From: CAYYJS01 sp964472315 | GTDB lineage: Bacteria; Verrucomicrobiota; Kiritimatiellia; UBA8416 | Assembly: GCA_964472315.1 (NCBI GenBank) | Contig: CAYYJS010000067.1 | Span: 1-14,256, forward strand | Length of the DNA stretch: 14,256 nt | Reading direction: 5' to 3' | Shown: piece by piece, positions 1 to 6,338 of the stretch | How positions within the stretch are numbered: the first letter of the stretch is position 1 | Layout: the number at the start of each line of letters is the position of its first letter | Position numbers and translations under genes: made by a program | The notes under the pieces: generated by a model | What the model saw: the letters and a program-made list of their open reading frames with translations, nothing else | What the model was told of the DNA's origin: nothing | The model's database searches: none

Positions 1-337
1 AATGAAATTATTCGTTCCATCGGTACACGCTTTCCGCCGCAGTGGCAGTCTTGCCTATCGCGACTTTGGGGTGGCGGCAGTCGGGTCTGTAGTGGGCGCG
101 AGCTAAGTCCGACAGGCTGCTAGGCCGACCGTCTCCTCGCGTGCGGCGTGGTTGCCGACCGCGCCGAGGCTCCAGAAGAGGGCTCCGAGTGAGATCCAGG
201 CGAACACGGTGTTGAAAGTTGAAGAATTGGCGGCGGGCGGCCGTCCTCGGCAACACCGCTCGCCCCCTCACATGCTTCCGCCACCGGATATCCAACTGAC
301 CAGCCGAGGCCATCAACAGCCGTATTGTCCCGCAGTC
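1..337. other. no recognisable gene
   Basis: I see no supportable gene here. Open frames exist on both strands but have no start with a ribosome binding site and no family motif. One minus-strand frame (about 220 down to 110) reads like a short hydrophobic segment rich in Phe, Trp, Leu and Gly and ends at a TAG. It could be the decayed 3' end of a membrane-protein gene or part of a dispersed repeat, but I cannot assign it. Confidence 0.4.
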
Positions 338-353
338 AGGCGCTTCCGGGTTT
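338..353 (+). repeat. left arm of 16-bp inverted repeat
   Basis: AGGCGCTTCCGGGTTT here is matched perfectly in reverse complement at 717-732. Similarity continues weakly inward (about 37 bases in all; both arms go on to a GGATT followed by ATTG). The two arms bracket the fold-back repeat array, so together they look like the ends of a small non-autonomous element. No clear target-site duplication is visible outside the arms. Confidence 0.7.
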
Positions 354-417
354 ACGTGCGGATTTTTCATTGGATATGCCAACAATCTGTCATGGCAACC
401 TGCGTCAGTCATTGGTG

Positions 418-500
418 TTCGATGATGATCAGGACAACGATCGGGACGATGATAAAGATCGACGACGATCGGGACAACGATCGGGACAACGATGCCGTGA
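418..500 (+). repeat. GATCGGGACAACGAT repeat, forward arm of fold-back
   Basis: Degenerate short tandem units of the form GATCGGGACAACGAT and GATCGGGACGATGAT, with a roughly 15-base core. The same words occur in reverse complement at about 508-667, so the region can fold into a long imperfect hairpin. The overlapping open frames are repeat artefacts: the frames stay open because the short unit lacks stops, and the predicted peptides are Ser/Arg/Asp or Ile/Val low complexity. Confidence 0.75.
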
Positions 501-513
501 GCAAAACCGATCA

Positions 514-667
514 TCATCATCGTCCCGATCATTGTCGATTTCCATCGTTGTCCCGATCATCGTCCCGGTCATTGTCGATAGCCATCTTTGTCTCGATCAT
601 CGTCCCGATCATTGTCGATTTCCATCGTTGTCCCGATCATCGTCCCGATCATTGTCGGATGCGATCA
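514..667 (+). repeat. 40-bp tandem repeat, reverse arm of fold-back
   Basis: About 3.8 copies of a 40-base unit start at 514, 554, 594 and 634; the last is partial. Each begins near CGATCATCGTCCCGATCATT and continues through GTCGATTTCCATCGTTGTC. Copies differ by a few substitutions. The unit is built from the reverse complement of the short words at 418-500, so the array and the forward arm form an inverted pair. No CRISPR-like unique spacers separate the units. Confidence 0.85.
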
Positions 668-716
668 TATGAAAGCCTCAACCATCTCTCGATTAGACAA
701 TAGAGAATCCCCCCAC

Positions 717-732
717 AAACCCGGAAGCGCCT
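717..732 (-). repeat. right arm of 16-bp inverted repeat
   Basis: AAACCCGGAAGCGCCT is the exact reverse complement of 338-353. It ends directly against the stop codon (733-735) of the L,D-transpeptidase gene, so the bracketed element abuts the 3' end of that gene. Confidence 0.7.
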
Positions 733-1419
733 TCATTTTGGCTTTTCCAGCTTCATCAGTTCCTGCTTGATCGCGGCATACAGTTCCGGCGCCCACTCCG
801 GGACTTCAGGCATGCGCGCCGGAAGTTCCTGACGGCGAAAGTCAACTGGAGTCAATATCACCGAGATTGTGTCGATACCAGTCTCAGCGGCGAGGACGAA
901 CAACTCTTCGGCGGCCTCGTCTCCCATGGCGAGGCAGCCGATGGAGCAGTCCTTACCGTGAATCATGATGTCGGCCCCCAAATCCTCTCGCCCATCGAGT
1001 TTTCCCTTCGCCTTGTCGAACTGGTTCGGATAGTTCACGCGCAACGCCAGATGGTACATGCTGTTCGGATTGAGGGACTCGACCCGATACAGTCCCTCTG
1101 GCACTTGCATGTCTCCTTCCCGCAATTTCGGCCCGAGACCTCCGCTTGCTCCCAGGATGGGATACGACTTGAGGAGTTTGGGTGGGTCGGAGACCCACAC
1201 TTCAAGCAGGTTTTCCTGCTTGATCCCTACGAGGGTGATACTCTCTGGTGGGTACGCAACGCCGATTTTGCGGAACTCCGGCCCGAGCCGTTCGCGAACG
1301 ACACCGCCGAATTGTTCAACACGTTCCGCGACTGTCTGCTTTCCGCGTAAGATCTGGATGGCGGCAACAACTGGACGCCGCAGTGTCGCACGGAACGGGA
1401 TGGCGCAGATCGCCAGCAC
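733..1419 (-). CDS. L,D-transpeptidase (YkuD) family protein, YafK/DpaA-like
   Basis: A 228-residue protein related to the YkuD/ErfK fold, closest in appearance to the E. coli YafK (DpaA) type. These enzymes cut or exchange peptidoglycan-linked peptides in the cell envelope. The key site is visible as His154, Ser159 and Cys162 in the order HGKDCSIGC, the usual H-x(n)-S-x-G-C nucleophile motif, followed by LAMGDEAAEELF as in YafK-like proteins. The GTG at 1419 is the first conventional start, but the reading frame stays open upstream and encodes KRIHILLAILVLAIC, a good membrane anchor or signal peptide. A GAGGAG lies 5 bases before a CTG at 1450-1452, so the true start may be that CTG. Family assignment is good; whether it is a transpeptidase or a hydrolase cannot be told from sequence. 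It stands alone, unlinked to the heme operon. Confidence 0.82.
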   Translation of the reverse strand: MLAICAIPFRATLRRPVVAAIQILRGKQTVAERVEQFGGVVRERLGPEFRKIGVAYPPESITLVGIKQENLLEVWVSDPPKLLKSYPILGASGGLGPKLREGDMQVPEGLYRVESLNPNSMYHLALRVNYPNQFDKAKGKLDGREDLGADIMIHGKDCSIGCLAMGDEAAEELFVLAAETGIDTISVILTPVDFRRQELPARMPEVPEWAPELYAAIKQELMKLEKPK

Positions 1420-1672
1420 GAGGATCGCCAGCAGGATATGGATTCGTTTCAGTATCGCTCCTCGACCTGATAGTCACCCGCCTTCACAACGCCTCTCCGC
1501 CCGCAACCCCGCGACCCCGACCGCCCTGCCGTCGTCTACAACGCGCACGCTGTCGGAGATTACGCTCGGGCAATCGCGGCTGTCAACGGCCTTGTTCCGA
1601 AGCTGGCGGTTGCGCGCCGGCCTCGGGCATGGGAGTGGCCGGCGCCGTGGCCGTTTATCTCGGTTTGGAACC

Positions 1673-1720
1673 GGGAAAGCGCACTGGCTCGGAGGCGGCT
1701 CACCACAGGTTCGCCCTCCA
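1673..1720 (+). repeat. dispersed repeat, copy A
   Basis: GGGAAAGCGCACTGG, then CTCGGAGGCGGCTC and CACAGGTTCGCCC. This 48-base segment matches 3962-4010 at about 90 percent with one single-base gap. The reading frame is not conserved between copies, so it behaves as a DNA repeat, not a protein remnant. Confidence 0.75.
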
Positions 1721-1787
1721 GGGGATAAAGTCCTGTCAGTACAGCGTGGCGCTATGTGCCCGCTGTCCCCCGGCGGACGGCGACATG

Positions 1788-1824
1788 AACACCCAACAGC
1801 CAACACGGAATGTCCAATGACCAA
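1788..1824 (+). repeat. AACACCCAACAGC / CCAATGACCAA motif cluster
   Basis: AACACCCAACAGCCAA (1788-1803) is the reverse complement of TTGGCTGTTGGGTGTT at 3903-3918. CCAATGACCAA (1814-1824) recurs at 4008-4018. The same two words thus accompany both copies of the larger repeat, although in a different arrangement. The 13-mer AACACCCAACAGC also occurs at 3283-3295 and 4029-4041. Confidence 0.65.
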
Positions 1825-1907
1825 GGAAACGGGGGAGAGGATCGGTAAAACGAGAGCGGCGACGCGAGCGGTGGACGAGGAGAGGGATTCCCGAGGCAAG
1901 GGACGAG

Positions 1908-3083
1908 TCATGCATCCCGCCTGGTTATTGGATGAATGAGCGTCTGGCAAATGACGGACACTGGGGCAGCCGTAACCGCTTGTCTGAGCGGGAAAGCATC
2001 CTTCACTGGCGCCGCCACCCACGCCTGGTCAGGCTGAATGTCTTCCAAGGCCGACCAGAAACCCCGCTCCATGCGGGGGGCGGATGTGGCCTTGATTTCA
2101 ATCGCCGTCAACTGCCCCCCATGTCGTACCAGCAGGTCGATTTCGGCGCCGGCGGAGGTCCGGTAGAAAGAGAGATCGGCGTCCGGAACGGCCGCGGCGA
2201 CTTGCTCGATGACATAGCCTTCCCACGAGGTTCCGCGCACAGGGTGGCTGCTGAGCGCATCCATCGAGTCAATACGCAGCAGACGGTGCAGCAAGCCTGA
2301 GTCGCGAAGATACACGCGGGGGGACTTCACAAGTCGTTTCTTGAGATTGGCGGCATGTGGATGAAGTCGCCGCAGCATGTAAGCCTGCTCAAGAACATCC
2401 AGGTAGTGTCCGACGGTCTTGCCGCTGACTCCAAGGGAAGAGGCGACCTTTTCATGGTTCCAGAGGTCTCCATGCAGGTGTGCGCACATTTCCCAGAAAC
2501 GACGCATCGTGATGGATGGAACACGGATTCCCAACTGGGGCAAGTCACGTTCCAGGAATGTCTGGATAAAGCTTTCCAGCCACACCTTGCTCAGCTCGTC
2601 GGTGGGTGCCAGAAAGCTCTTTGGGTATCCCCCTCTTAACCATAGGCATTCTTGCTGCCCGGATCCGACTTCGACCTCCGAAAAGGGCGCCAATTCGAGA
2701 TATCCGATGCGCCCGGCAAGGGTCTCGGACGATTGCCGCAACAGGTCAGGCGAGGCCGAACCGAGGACCAGGAATTGGCCTGGTGTGCCGAGCTCATCGC
2801 AAAGACCGCGGAGAAGCTGGAATATGTCCGGGACGCGCTGGATCTCATCGAGGCAGACGATGTGACCGCGATGCCGCCTTAAGAATGTTTCAGCATCGCC
2901 GGCCAGTTTTGCGGCATCGGAAGGACGTTCAAGATCCAGATATAGGGAACTCGAATGCCCCGAAATGCAATGCTTCGCCAGAGTGGTTTTTCCGCATTGC
3001 CGTGGGCCGAGGATTGCCGTCACCGGGAAATAGCCGAGATAGGTGTCAAGCTTGTCTTGCAGATGGCGTGGTATATTCTCCAT
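1908..3083 (-). CDS. AAA ATPase with DUF4143 domain
   Basis: A 391-residue protein of the AAA_14 plus DUF4143 family. Residues 26-33 (GPRQCGKT) are the Walker A loop and residues 74-82 (HIVCLDEIQ) the Walker B strand. The LVLGSAS stretch resembles the sensor-1 strand of this family. A winged-helix-like middle follows, and the C-terminal part carries the nuclease-fold-like signature GAEIDLLV then AIEIKAT. The length is normal. The biological role of this common family is not settled; it is typical of accessory, transferred regions. The start is the ATG at 3083, preceded almost directly by a sigma70-like promoter. The gene looks lower in G+C than the heme operon and sits among repeats and a broken transposase, which suggests horizontal acquisition. 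It appears intact. Confidence 0.88.
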   Translation of the reverse strand: MENIPRHLQDKLDTYLGYFPVTAILGPRQCGKTTLAKHCISGHSSSLYLDLERPSDAAKLAGDAETFLRRHRGHIVCLDEIQRVPDIFQLLRGLCDELGTPGQFLVLGSASPDLLRQSSETLAGRIGYLELAPFSEVEVGSGQQECLWLRGGYPKSFLAPTDELSKVWLESFIQTFLERDLPQLGIRVPSITMRRFWEMCAHLHGDLWNHEKVASSLGVSGKTVGHYLDVLEQAYMLRRLHPHAANLKKRLVKSPRVYLRDSGLLHRLLRIDSMDALSSHPVRGTSWEGYVIEQVAAAVPDADLSFYRTSAGAEIDLLVRHGGQLTAIEIKATSAPRMERGFWSALEDIQPDQAWVAAPVKDAFPLRQAVTAAPVSVICQTLIHPITRRDA

Positions 3084-3091
3084 ATCATTGC

Positions 3092-3120
3092 AATATAGGA
3101 CGCCGCCTCCCGATATGCAA
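3092..3120 (-). promoter_or_regulatory. sigma70-like promoter of the DUF4143 gene, nearly leaderless
   Basis: On the minus strand TTGCAT (3115-3120) and TATATT (3092-3097, 5 of 6 to the -10 consensus) are separated by exactly 17 bases. The -10 ends 8 bases before the ATG (3081-3083). Transcription would therefore begin within about 0-3 bases of the start codon, giving a leaderless or nearly leaderless message. No Shine-Dalgarno sequence could fit. Confidence 0.5.
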
Positions 3121-3133
3121 GGTTAATGTGTTG

Positions 3134-3226
3134 TTCGGTGTACTCGCCGAACGGCAATATTACCGCCGTCTGGTGGCCTGCCTGATCGGTTACATACTGT
3201 GGGTAAAGCTTTTCTGCCGGTTGCAT
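3134..3226 (-). pseudogene. probable Phd/YefM-type antitoxin remnant
   Basis: The minus-strand ATG at 3226 opens a frame whose first about 30 residues read MQPAEKLYPQYVTDQAGHQT followed by AVILPFGEY. This resembles small prevent-host-death-type antitoxins, where a 'TD..G..TAVILP..EY' segment is common. After EYTEQH the resemblance stops. The frame then runs through the DUF4143 promoter and into that gene out of frame, ending at 3020 (68 codons). No toxin gene is adjacent. I read it as the surviving 5' part of an antitoxin gene cut off by rearrangement. The similarity is from memory and short, so the call is tentative. Confidence 0.35.
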
Positions 3227-3282
3227 TGGCACTGCCCTTCTCTGTAGACCGCCAAGATGCCATCGACGCCGCAGTGGGGCGG

Positions 3283-3295
3283 AACACCCAACAGC
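3283..3295 (+). repeat. AACACCCAACAGC motif copy
   Basis: Isolated copy of the 13-base word also found at 1788-1800, 4029-4041 and, inverted, 3906-3918. It sits at the 5' side of the broken transposase homology. Confidence 0.55.
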
Positions 3296-3349
3296 AGGCG
3301 TCAGGATATGCGTTCCCCGAGGATCAAGGAGGGTGGCGCCGGCTACTAT

Positions 3350-3660
3350 CACCTGCCTTTGGCCACGGTGGCCGCCTACATCGACCTGAACCCGGTGCGG
3401 GCGGGCCTTGTCAAAGACCCGAAGGATTACCGTTTCAGCAGCTACGGGGCGGCGGTCGCGGGGGGGCGCGCGGCACAGGCCGGAATCTGTCATACCGTGG
3501 CGAGCCTGGGGGAGACGCCGACATGGACGGATGCGGCGGCTATTCGTCAACGAAGCCTTCCATCGCCATCGCGCGTATTTCAGCCGGGCGCGACAAACCG
3601 GCGCCCGACCGATGATCGGCGCATGGGAATCTGGCCAGTTCCGGACACTCTCCCCTTCAA
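3350..3660 (+). pseudogene. RAYT / Y1-type transposase remnant (3' part)
   Basis: The plus-strand frame at about 3359-3470 encodes LATVAAYIDLNPVRAGLVKD followed by PKDYRFSSYGAAVAGG, a hallmark of REP-associated tyrosine (Y1) transposases just after the catalytic region. A second frame at about 3543-3651 encodes FVNEAFHRHRAYFSRARQTG and then ARPM, which looks like the C-terminal part of the same family. The intervening section is much shorter than usual and in a different frame, so there has been an internal deletion plus frameshift. The N-terminal half with the HUH motif and catalytic Tyr is absent. The gene is dead. It could once have mobilised hairpin elements like those at 3812-3850 or 14096-14133, but no link is shown by sequence. 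Confidence 0.7.
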
Positions 3661-3811
3661 AATCCGACTCGTTCCCCGCCACAAACGTCAACCGCCGCGA
3701 TCCCCGCGCGCAGATGGCCTGGTACCTTCTCTACCTCTCTCCCTCCTGGTCCCGTAGTGGCCAGGATGCGACGGCCCTCGATGCGCGTAACGGAGCGGGA
3801 GCCGGACCCGG

Positions 3812-3850
3812 TGGCGCGCCGCGTGGCCTTCCGTAGCACGCGGCGCGCCA
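3812..3850. repeat. perfect 14-bp hairpin (REP-like or operon-end)
   Basis: TGGCGCGCCGCGTG (3812-3825) and CACGCGGCGCGCCA (3837-3850) are perfect complements around an 11-base loop. It lies about 150 bases downstream of the transposase remnant and about 180 bases beyond the hemL stop on the minus strand. There is no T-run after it in either direction, so a standard intrinsic terminator is unlikely. A REP-type palindrome or an mRNA 3'-end stabiliser are alternatives. Confidence 0.6.
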
Positions 3851-3905
3851 TTGGCGTAGGCGACTAAACAAACATGAAACGCCGCCGGTCAACAGGATCG
3901 CATTG

Positions 3906-3921
3906 GCTGTTGGGTGTTGAT
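3906..3921 (+). repeat. left arm of 16-bp inverted repeat at hemL end
   Basis: GCTGTTGGGTGTTGAT is the exact reverse complement of 4026-4041. The two arms flank the second dispersed-repeat copy. Extended to 3903-3923, it matches 20 of 21 bases of the reverse complement of the motif near 1783-1803. Confidence 0.7.
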
Positions 3922-3961
3922 GTTCGCTGTCGCTGTGCGGAGCCGTTTGGTGGCAATGGCG

Positions 3962-4010
3962 GGGAAAGCGCGCTGGGCTCGGAGGCGGCTCGGCACAGGT
4001 TCGCCCGCCA
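3962..4010 (+). repeat. dispersed repeat, copy B
   Basis: GGGAAAGCGCGCTGG, then GCTCGGAGGCGGCTC and CACAGGTTCGCCC. It corresponds to 1673-1720 with one extra base and a few substitutions. It is followed at once by CCAATGACCAATGACC (4008-4023) and the inverted-repeat arm at 4026. Confidence 0.75.
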
Positions 4011-4025
4011 ATGACCAATGACCGG

Positions 4026-4041
4026 ATCAACACCCAACAGC
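4026..4041 (-). repeat. right arm of inverted repeat, overlapping hemL 3' end
   Basis: ATCAACACCCAACAGC pairs perfectly with 3906-3921. Read on the minus strand it supplies the last five codons of hemL (GCT GTT GGG TGT TGA), so the present hemL stop lies inside the repeat. Confidence 0.7.
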
Positions 4042-5307
4042 ATCCAGCGCCTGCCCGGCGGCTGTCAGGAACTGCTCGATATCCGCTTCCGTGTGGGCGG
4101 CCGACACAAACGCCACTTCGAATTGGGACGGCGGCAGGTAGATGCCCCGATCCAGCATGGCGTGGAAAAAGCGAGCGTACGCCTGGGTGTCGCTGCGTTT
4201 GGCATCGGTCAGGTTCTCCACCGTTCCGGCACGGAAGAACGGCGTGAACAGGCTCCCTATGCGCGCGATGTGCATCGGCCGTCGCGCGGCCCGTGCCCGT
4301 GCCGCCAGTCCCTCCGCGAGCGTGCGGCCCAAACGATCCATCCGCGGGTACGGATTCTCGCGCTCCAGCAGGGCGAGGGTCGTCGATCCGGCGGCGACGG
4401 CCACGGGGTTCCCGCTCAGGGTGCCGGCCTGGTATACCGGCCCGAGCGGCGCCAGTTTGCGCATCACATCGCCTCTTCCGCCCACGGCGCCGATCGGCAT
4501 GCCGCCGCCGACGATCTTGCCCAGGCACGTCAGATCCGGCGTGACGCCGCACAGGGCGCCATAGGTGGTCGGTCCCAGTCGGAACCCGGTGATCACCTCG
4601 TCGAAAATCAACAGCGCCCCGCAGCGGTCCGCGGCCTTCCGCAAGCCTTCCAGAAAACCGGGCGCCGGCGGGATCAGACCCATGTTGGCCGCCACCGGTT
4701 CGAGGATGATGGCGGCAATGTCGTCGCCCTGCGCGCGGACCAGTTCGTCCACCGCGGCGAGGTCGTTGTATGCCGGCACCAGCATTTCGGCCGCCACAGC
4801 CGCCGAAACCCCGGCGGACGCGGCCATGCCGCCGGTCAGCAGCCCGCTGCCCGCCGCCACGAGCAGGCCATCGGCATGGCCATGGTAGCAGCCGTCGAAC
4901 TTGACGACCTTCCGGCGACCGGTGAACCCGCGGGCCAGGCGGATGGCGGTCATCGCCGCCTCCGTCCCCGAACTCGTCAGGCGCACCATCTCCAGCGAGG
5001 GCGCGAGACGGCACAGCCGTTCGGCGAACTCTACTTCGCGCGGCGTGTTGATGCCAAAGGACGTACCGTCGGCCGCGGCCCGGCGGATGGCATCCACCAC
5101 CTCGGGATGCGCATGCCCGAGGATCAAGGGGCCCCACGATCCGCAGAAGTCCAGCAACTCGACGCCGTCCGCCGTTTGCATGCGGGCACCGCTGCCGCTG
5201 ACGACGTAGACCGGATCGCCGCCCACCGCGTTGAAGGCCCGAACCGGGCTGTTGACGCCTCCCGGAATCACCCGCTTGGCGCGGTCGAACAGTTCGCGCG
5301 AGGTCAT
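4027..5307 (-). CDS. hemL: glutamate-1-semialdehyde 2,1-aminomutase
   Basis: A cytosolic PLP enzyme converting glutamate-1-semialdehyde to 5-aminolevulinate, the second step of the C5 tetrapyrrole pathway and the partner of HemA. The 426-residue length is typical. It begins ELFDRAKRVIPGGVNSPVRA as the family does. The PLP lysine is Lys264 in CLGKIVGGGMPIGAVGG, with the pyridine-contacting Asp in IFDEVITGFR (residues 234-243) and the YQAGTLSGNPVA loop at 292-303. The ATG at 5307 is 4 bases after the hemB stop, and GGAGAAAGG upstream serves as ribosome binding site. It is the last gene of the operon although its partner hemA is the first. The last residues (AVGC) come from the dispersed repeat and are not conserved in the family; this should not affect catalysis. 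Confidence 0.97.
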   Translation of the reverse strand: MTSRELFDRAKRVIPGGVNSPVRAFNAVGGDPVYVVSGSGARMQTADGVELLDFCGSWGPLILGHAHPEVVDAIRRAAADGTSFGINTPREVEFAERLCRLAPSLEMVRLTSSGTEAAMTAIRLARGFTGRRKVVKFDGCYHGHADGLLVAAGSGLLTGGMAASAGVSAAVAAEMLVPAYNDLAAVDELVRAQGDDIAAIILEPVAANMGLIPPAPGFLEGLRKAADRCGALLIFDEVITGFRLGPTTYGALCGVTPDLTCLGKIVGGGMPIGAVGGRGDVMRKLAPLGPVYQAGTLSGNPVAVAAGSTTLALLERENPYPRMDRLGRTLAEGLAARARAARRPMHIARIGSLFTPFFRAGTVENLTDAKRSDTQAYARFFHAMLDRGIYLPPSQFEVAFVSAAHTEADIEQFLTAAGQALDAVGC

Positions 5308-5311
5308 TGCA

Positions 5312-6304
5312 TCACCGCCTTTCTCCGAATACCTCGTCGTATCGGCTTGCCCAGTACGAGAGAATGATGTCCGCCCCGCCGCGCACGAGCGCCGCGGTCG
5401 ATTCCCGGACCATGCCGCGCAAGTCCCCCCATCCGCGGTCGCTCATGGCGACCAGCATCGCGTATTCGCCGCTGACGTTGTAGACGGCGATGGGCAGGTC
5501 CGTCCGGTCCCGCAGGCGGGCGAGGACGTCCAGATAGAACAAGGAGGGCTTCACCATCAGGATGTCGGCCCCTTCCGCCTCGTCGAAAGCGGACTCGCGC
5601 AAAGCCAGGCGCAGGTTGCCGGGTGAGGTCTGGTAGCCGCGGCGATCCCCCTCCCGCGGGGCCGACTGCTCCGCTTCGCGGAACGGCCCATACATGGCCG
5701 ACGCGAACTTGGTCGAATAGCTCATCACCAGCGTGTCCTGCAACCCGGCGCCATCCAGAGCCCGGCGGATCGCGGCGACCTGACCATCCATCATCGCGCT
5801 GGGCGCAACCAGGTCCGCGCCGGCCTCCGCATGAGAAACCGCCATGTGCGCCAGCGCGTCCAGCGCGGCATCGTTATCCACCTCGCCGGCCGCGTTCAGC
5901 GGCCCGCAATGCCCGTGTGTGGTGTAGGCGCAGATGCAGACGTCGGTGGCGATGACGAGCCCGGGGAATTCGCGTCGGAGCGCGCGCACCGCCTGTCGCA
6001 CCACGCTCCGTTCGTCATACGCCGAAGTCCCGGTCCCGTCTTTACACGCCGCGTCCGGCAACCCGAAGAGCAGGACGCCGCCGATCCCCATGCCGGCCAC
6101 GCGCGACACTTCTTTGACGAGAGTGTCCGGGCTGAATCGGTACTGCCCCGGCATGGCGTCGATCGGTTCCCGGATGCCGTTGCCGTCACGCACGAAAACC
6201 GGCCAGATGAACTTCTCCGGACCCGGCGGCGCCTGGTCCAGCATGCGCCGCAACCCAGGCGTGCGACGCAAACGCCTCAATCGAATTTCCGGATACTGGC
6301 CCAT
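5312..6304 (-). CDS. hemB: delta-aminolevulinic acid dehydratase (porphobilinogen synthase)
   Basis: Condenses two 5-aminolevulinate molecules to porphobilinogen in the cytoplasm. The two Schiff-base lysines are visible in SYSTKFASAMYGPF and ILMVKPSLFYLD. The metal site is of the zinc type: DVCICAYTTHGHCG holds the three cysteines, so the enzyme should be zinc dependent rather than magnesium-only. The start is the ATG at 6304, because AAGGAG lies 7 bases upstream (6312-6317) and the protein then begins MGQYPEIRLRRLRRTPGLRR with a normal length of 330. An in-frame ATG at 6361 would overlap hemC-cobA-hemD and adds a non-conserved tail. The 34-base gap before it is the widest in the operon. Confidence 0.97.
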   Translation of the reverse strand: MGQYPEIRLRRLRRTPGLRRMLDQAPPGPEKFIWPVFVRDGNGIREPIDAMPGQYRFSPDTLVKEVSRVAGMGIGGVLLFGLPDAACKDGTGTSAYDERSVVRQAVRALRREFPGLVIATDVCICAYTTHGHCGPLNAAGEVDNDAALDALAHMAVSHAEAGADLVAPSAMMDGQVAAIRRALDGAGLQDTLVMSYSTKFASAMYGPFREAEQSAPREGDRRGYQTSPGNLRLALRESAFDEAEGADILMVKPSLFYLDVLARLRDRTDLPIAVYNVSGEYAMLVAMSDRGWGDLRGMVRESTAALVRGGADIILSYWASRYDEVFGERR

Positions 6305-6338
6305 AATCGCGCTCCTTGCAGGTGATTCGCCGTCCCCA

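Larger units (their letters stand above)
1453..1907. other. intergenic spacer with dispersed repeats
   Basis: No supportable gene. A plus-strand frame from 1474 to about 1733 encodes a plausible-looking stretch (VYNAHAVGDYARAIAAVNGL followed by a Trp/Pro-rich tail) but has no start codon with a ribosome binding site and runs into the dispersed repeat at 1673. It could be a gene remnant. The rest holds repeat copy A (1673-1720) and a short motif cluster at 1788-1824. Confidence 0.45.

Noticed and set aside
514..667. CRISPR array
   Set aside because: The 40-base units are directly tandem with no unique spacers, and no cas gene is present.
8..703. Long open frames on both strands across 8-703, including Ser/Arg- and Ile/Val-rich peptides
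   Set aside because: They arise from the short tandem repeats, which lack stop codons in several frames; no ribosome binding site or family motif is present.
1474..1733. Plus-strand frame encoding VYNAHAVGDYARAIAAVNGL
   Set aside because: No start codon with a ribosome binding site, ends within a dispersed DNA repeat whose frame is not kept in the other copy; noted only as a possible remnant.
3812..3850. Intrinsic terminator of the heme operon
   Set aside because: The hairpin is strong but has no T-run on either strand and is about 180 bases past hemL, so I list it only as a hairpin.
3731..5137. 468-codon minus-strand open frame overlapping hemL
   Set aside because: It is a Gly/Arg/Pro-rich out-of-frame shadow of hemL; high G+C keeps it open.
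4018..5367. 449-codon plus-strand open frame opposite hemL
   Set aside because: Antisense shadow of hemL with Arg/Gln/His-rich low-complexity sequence and no family motif.
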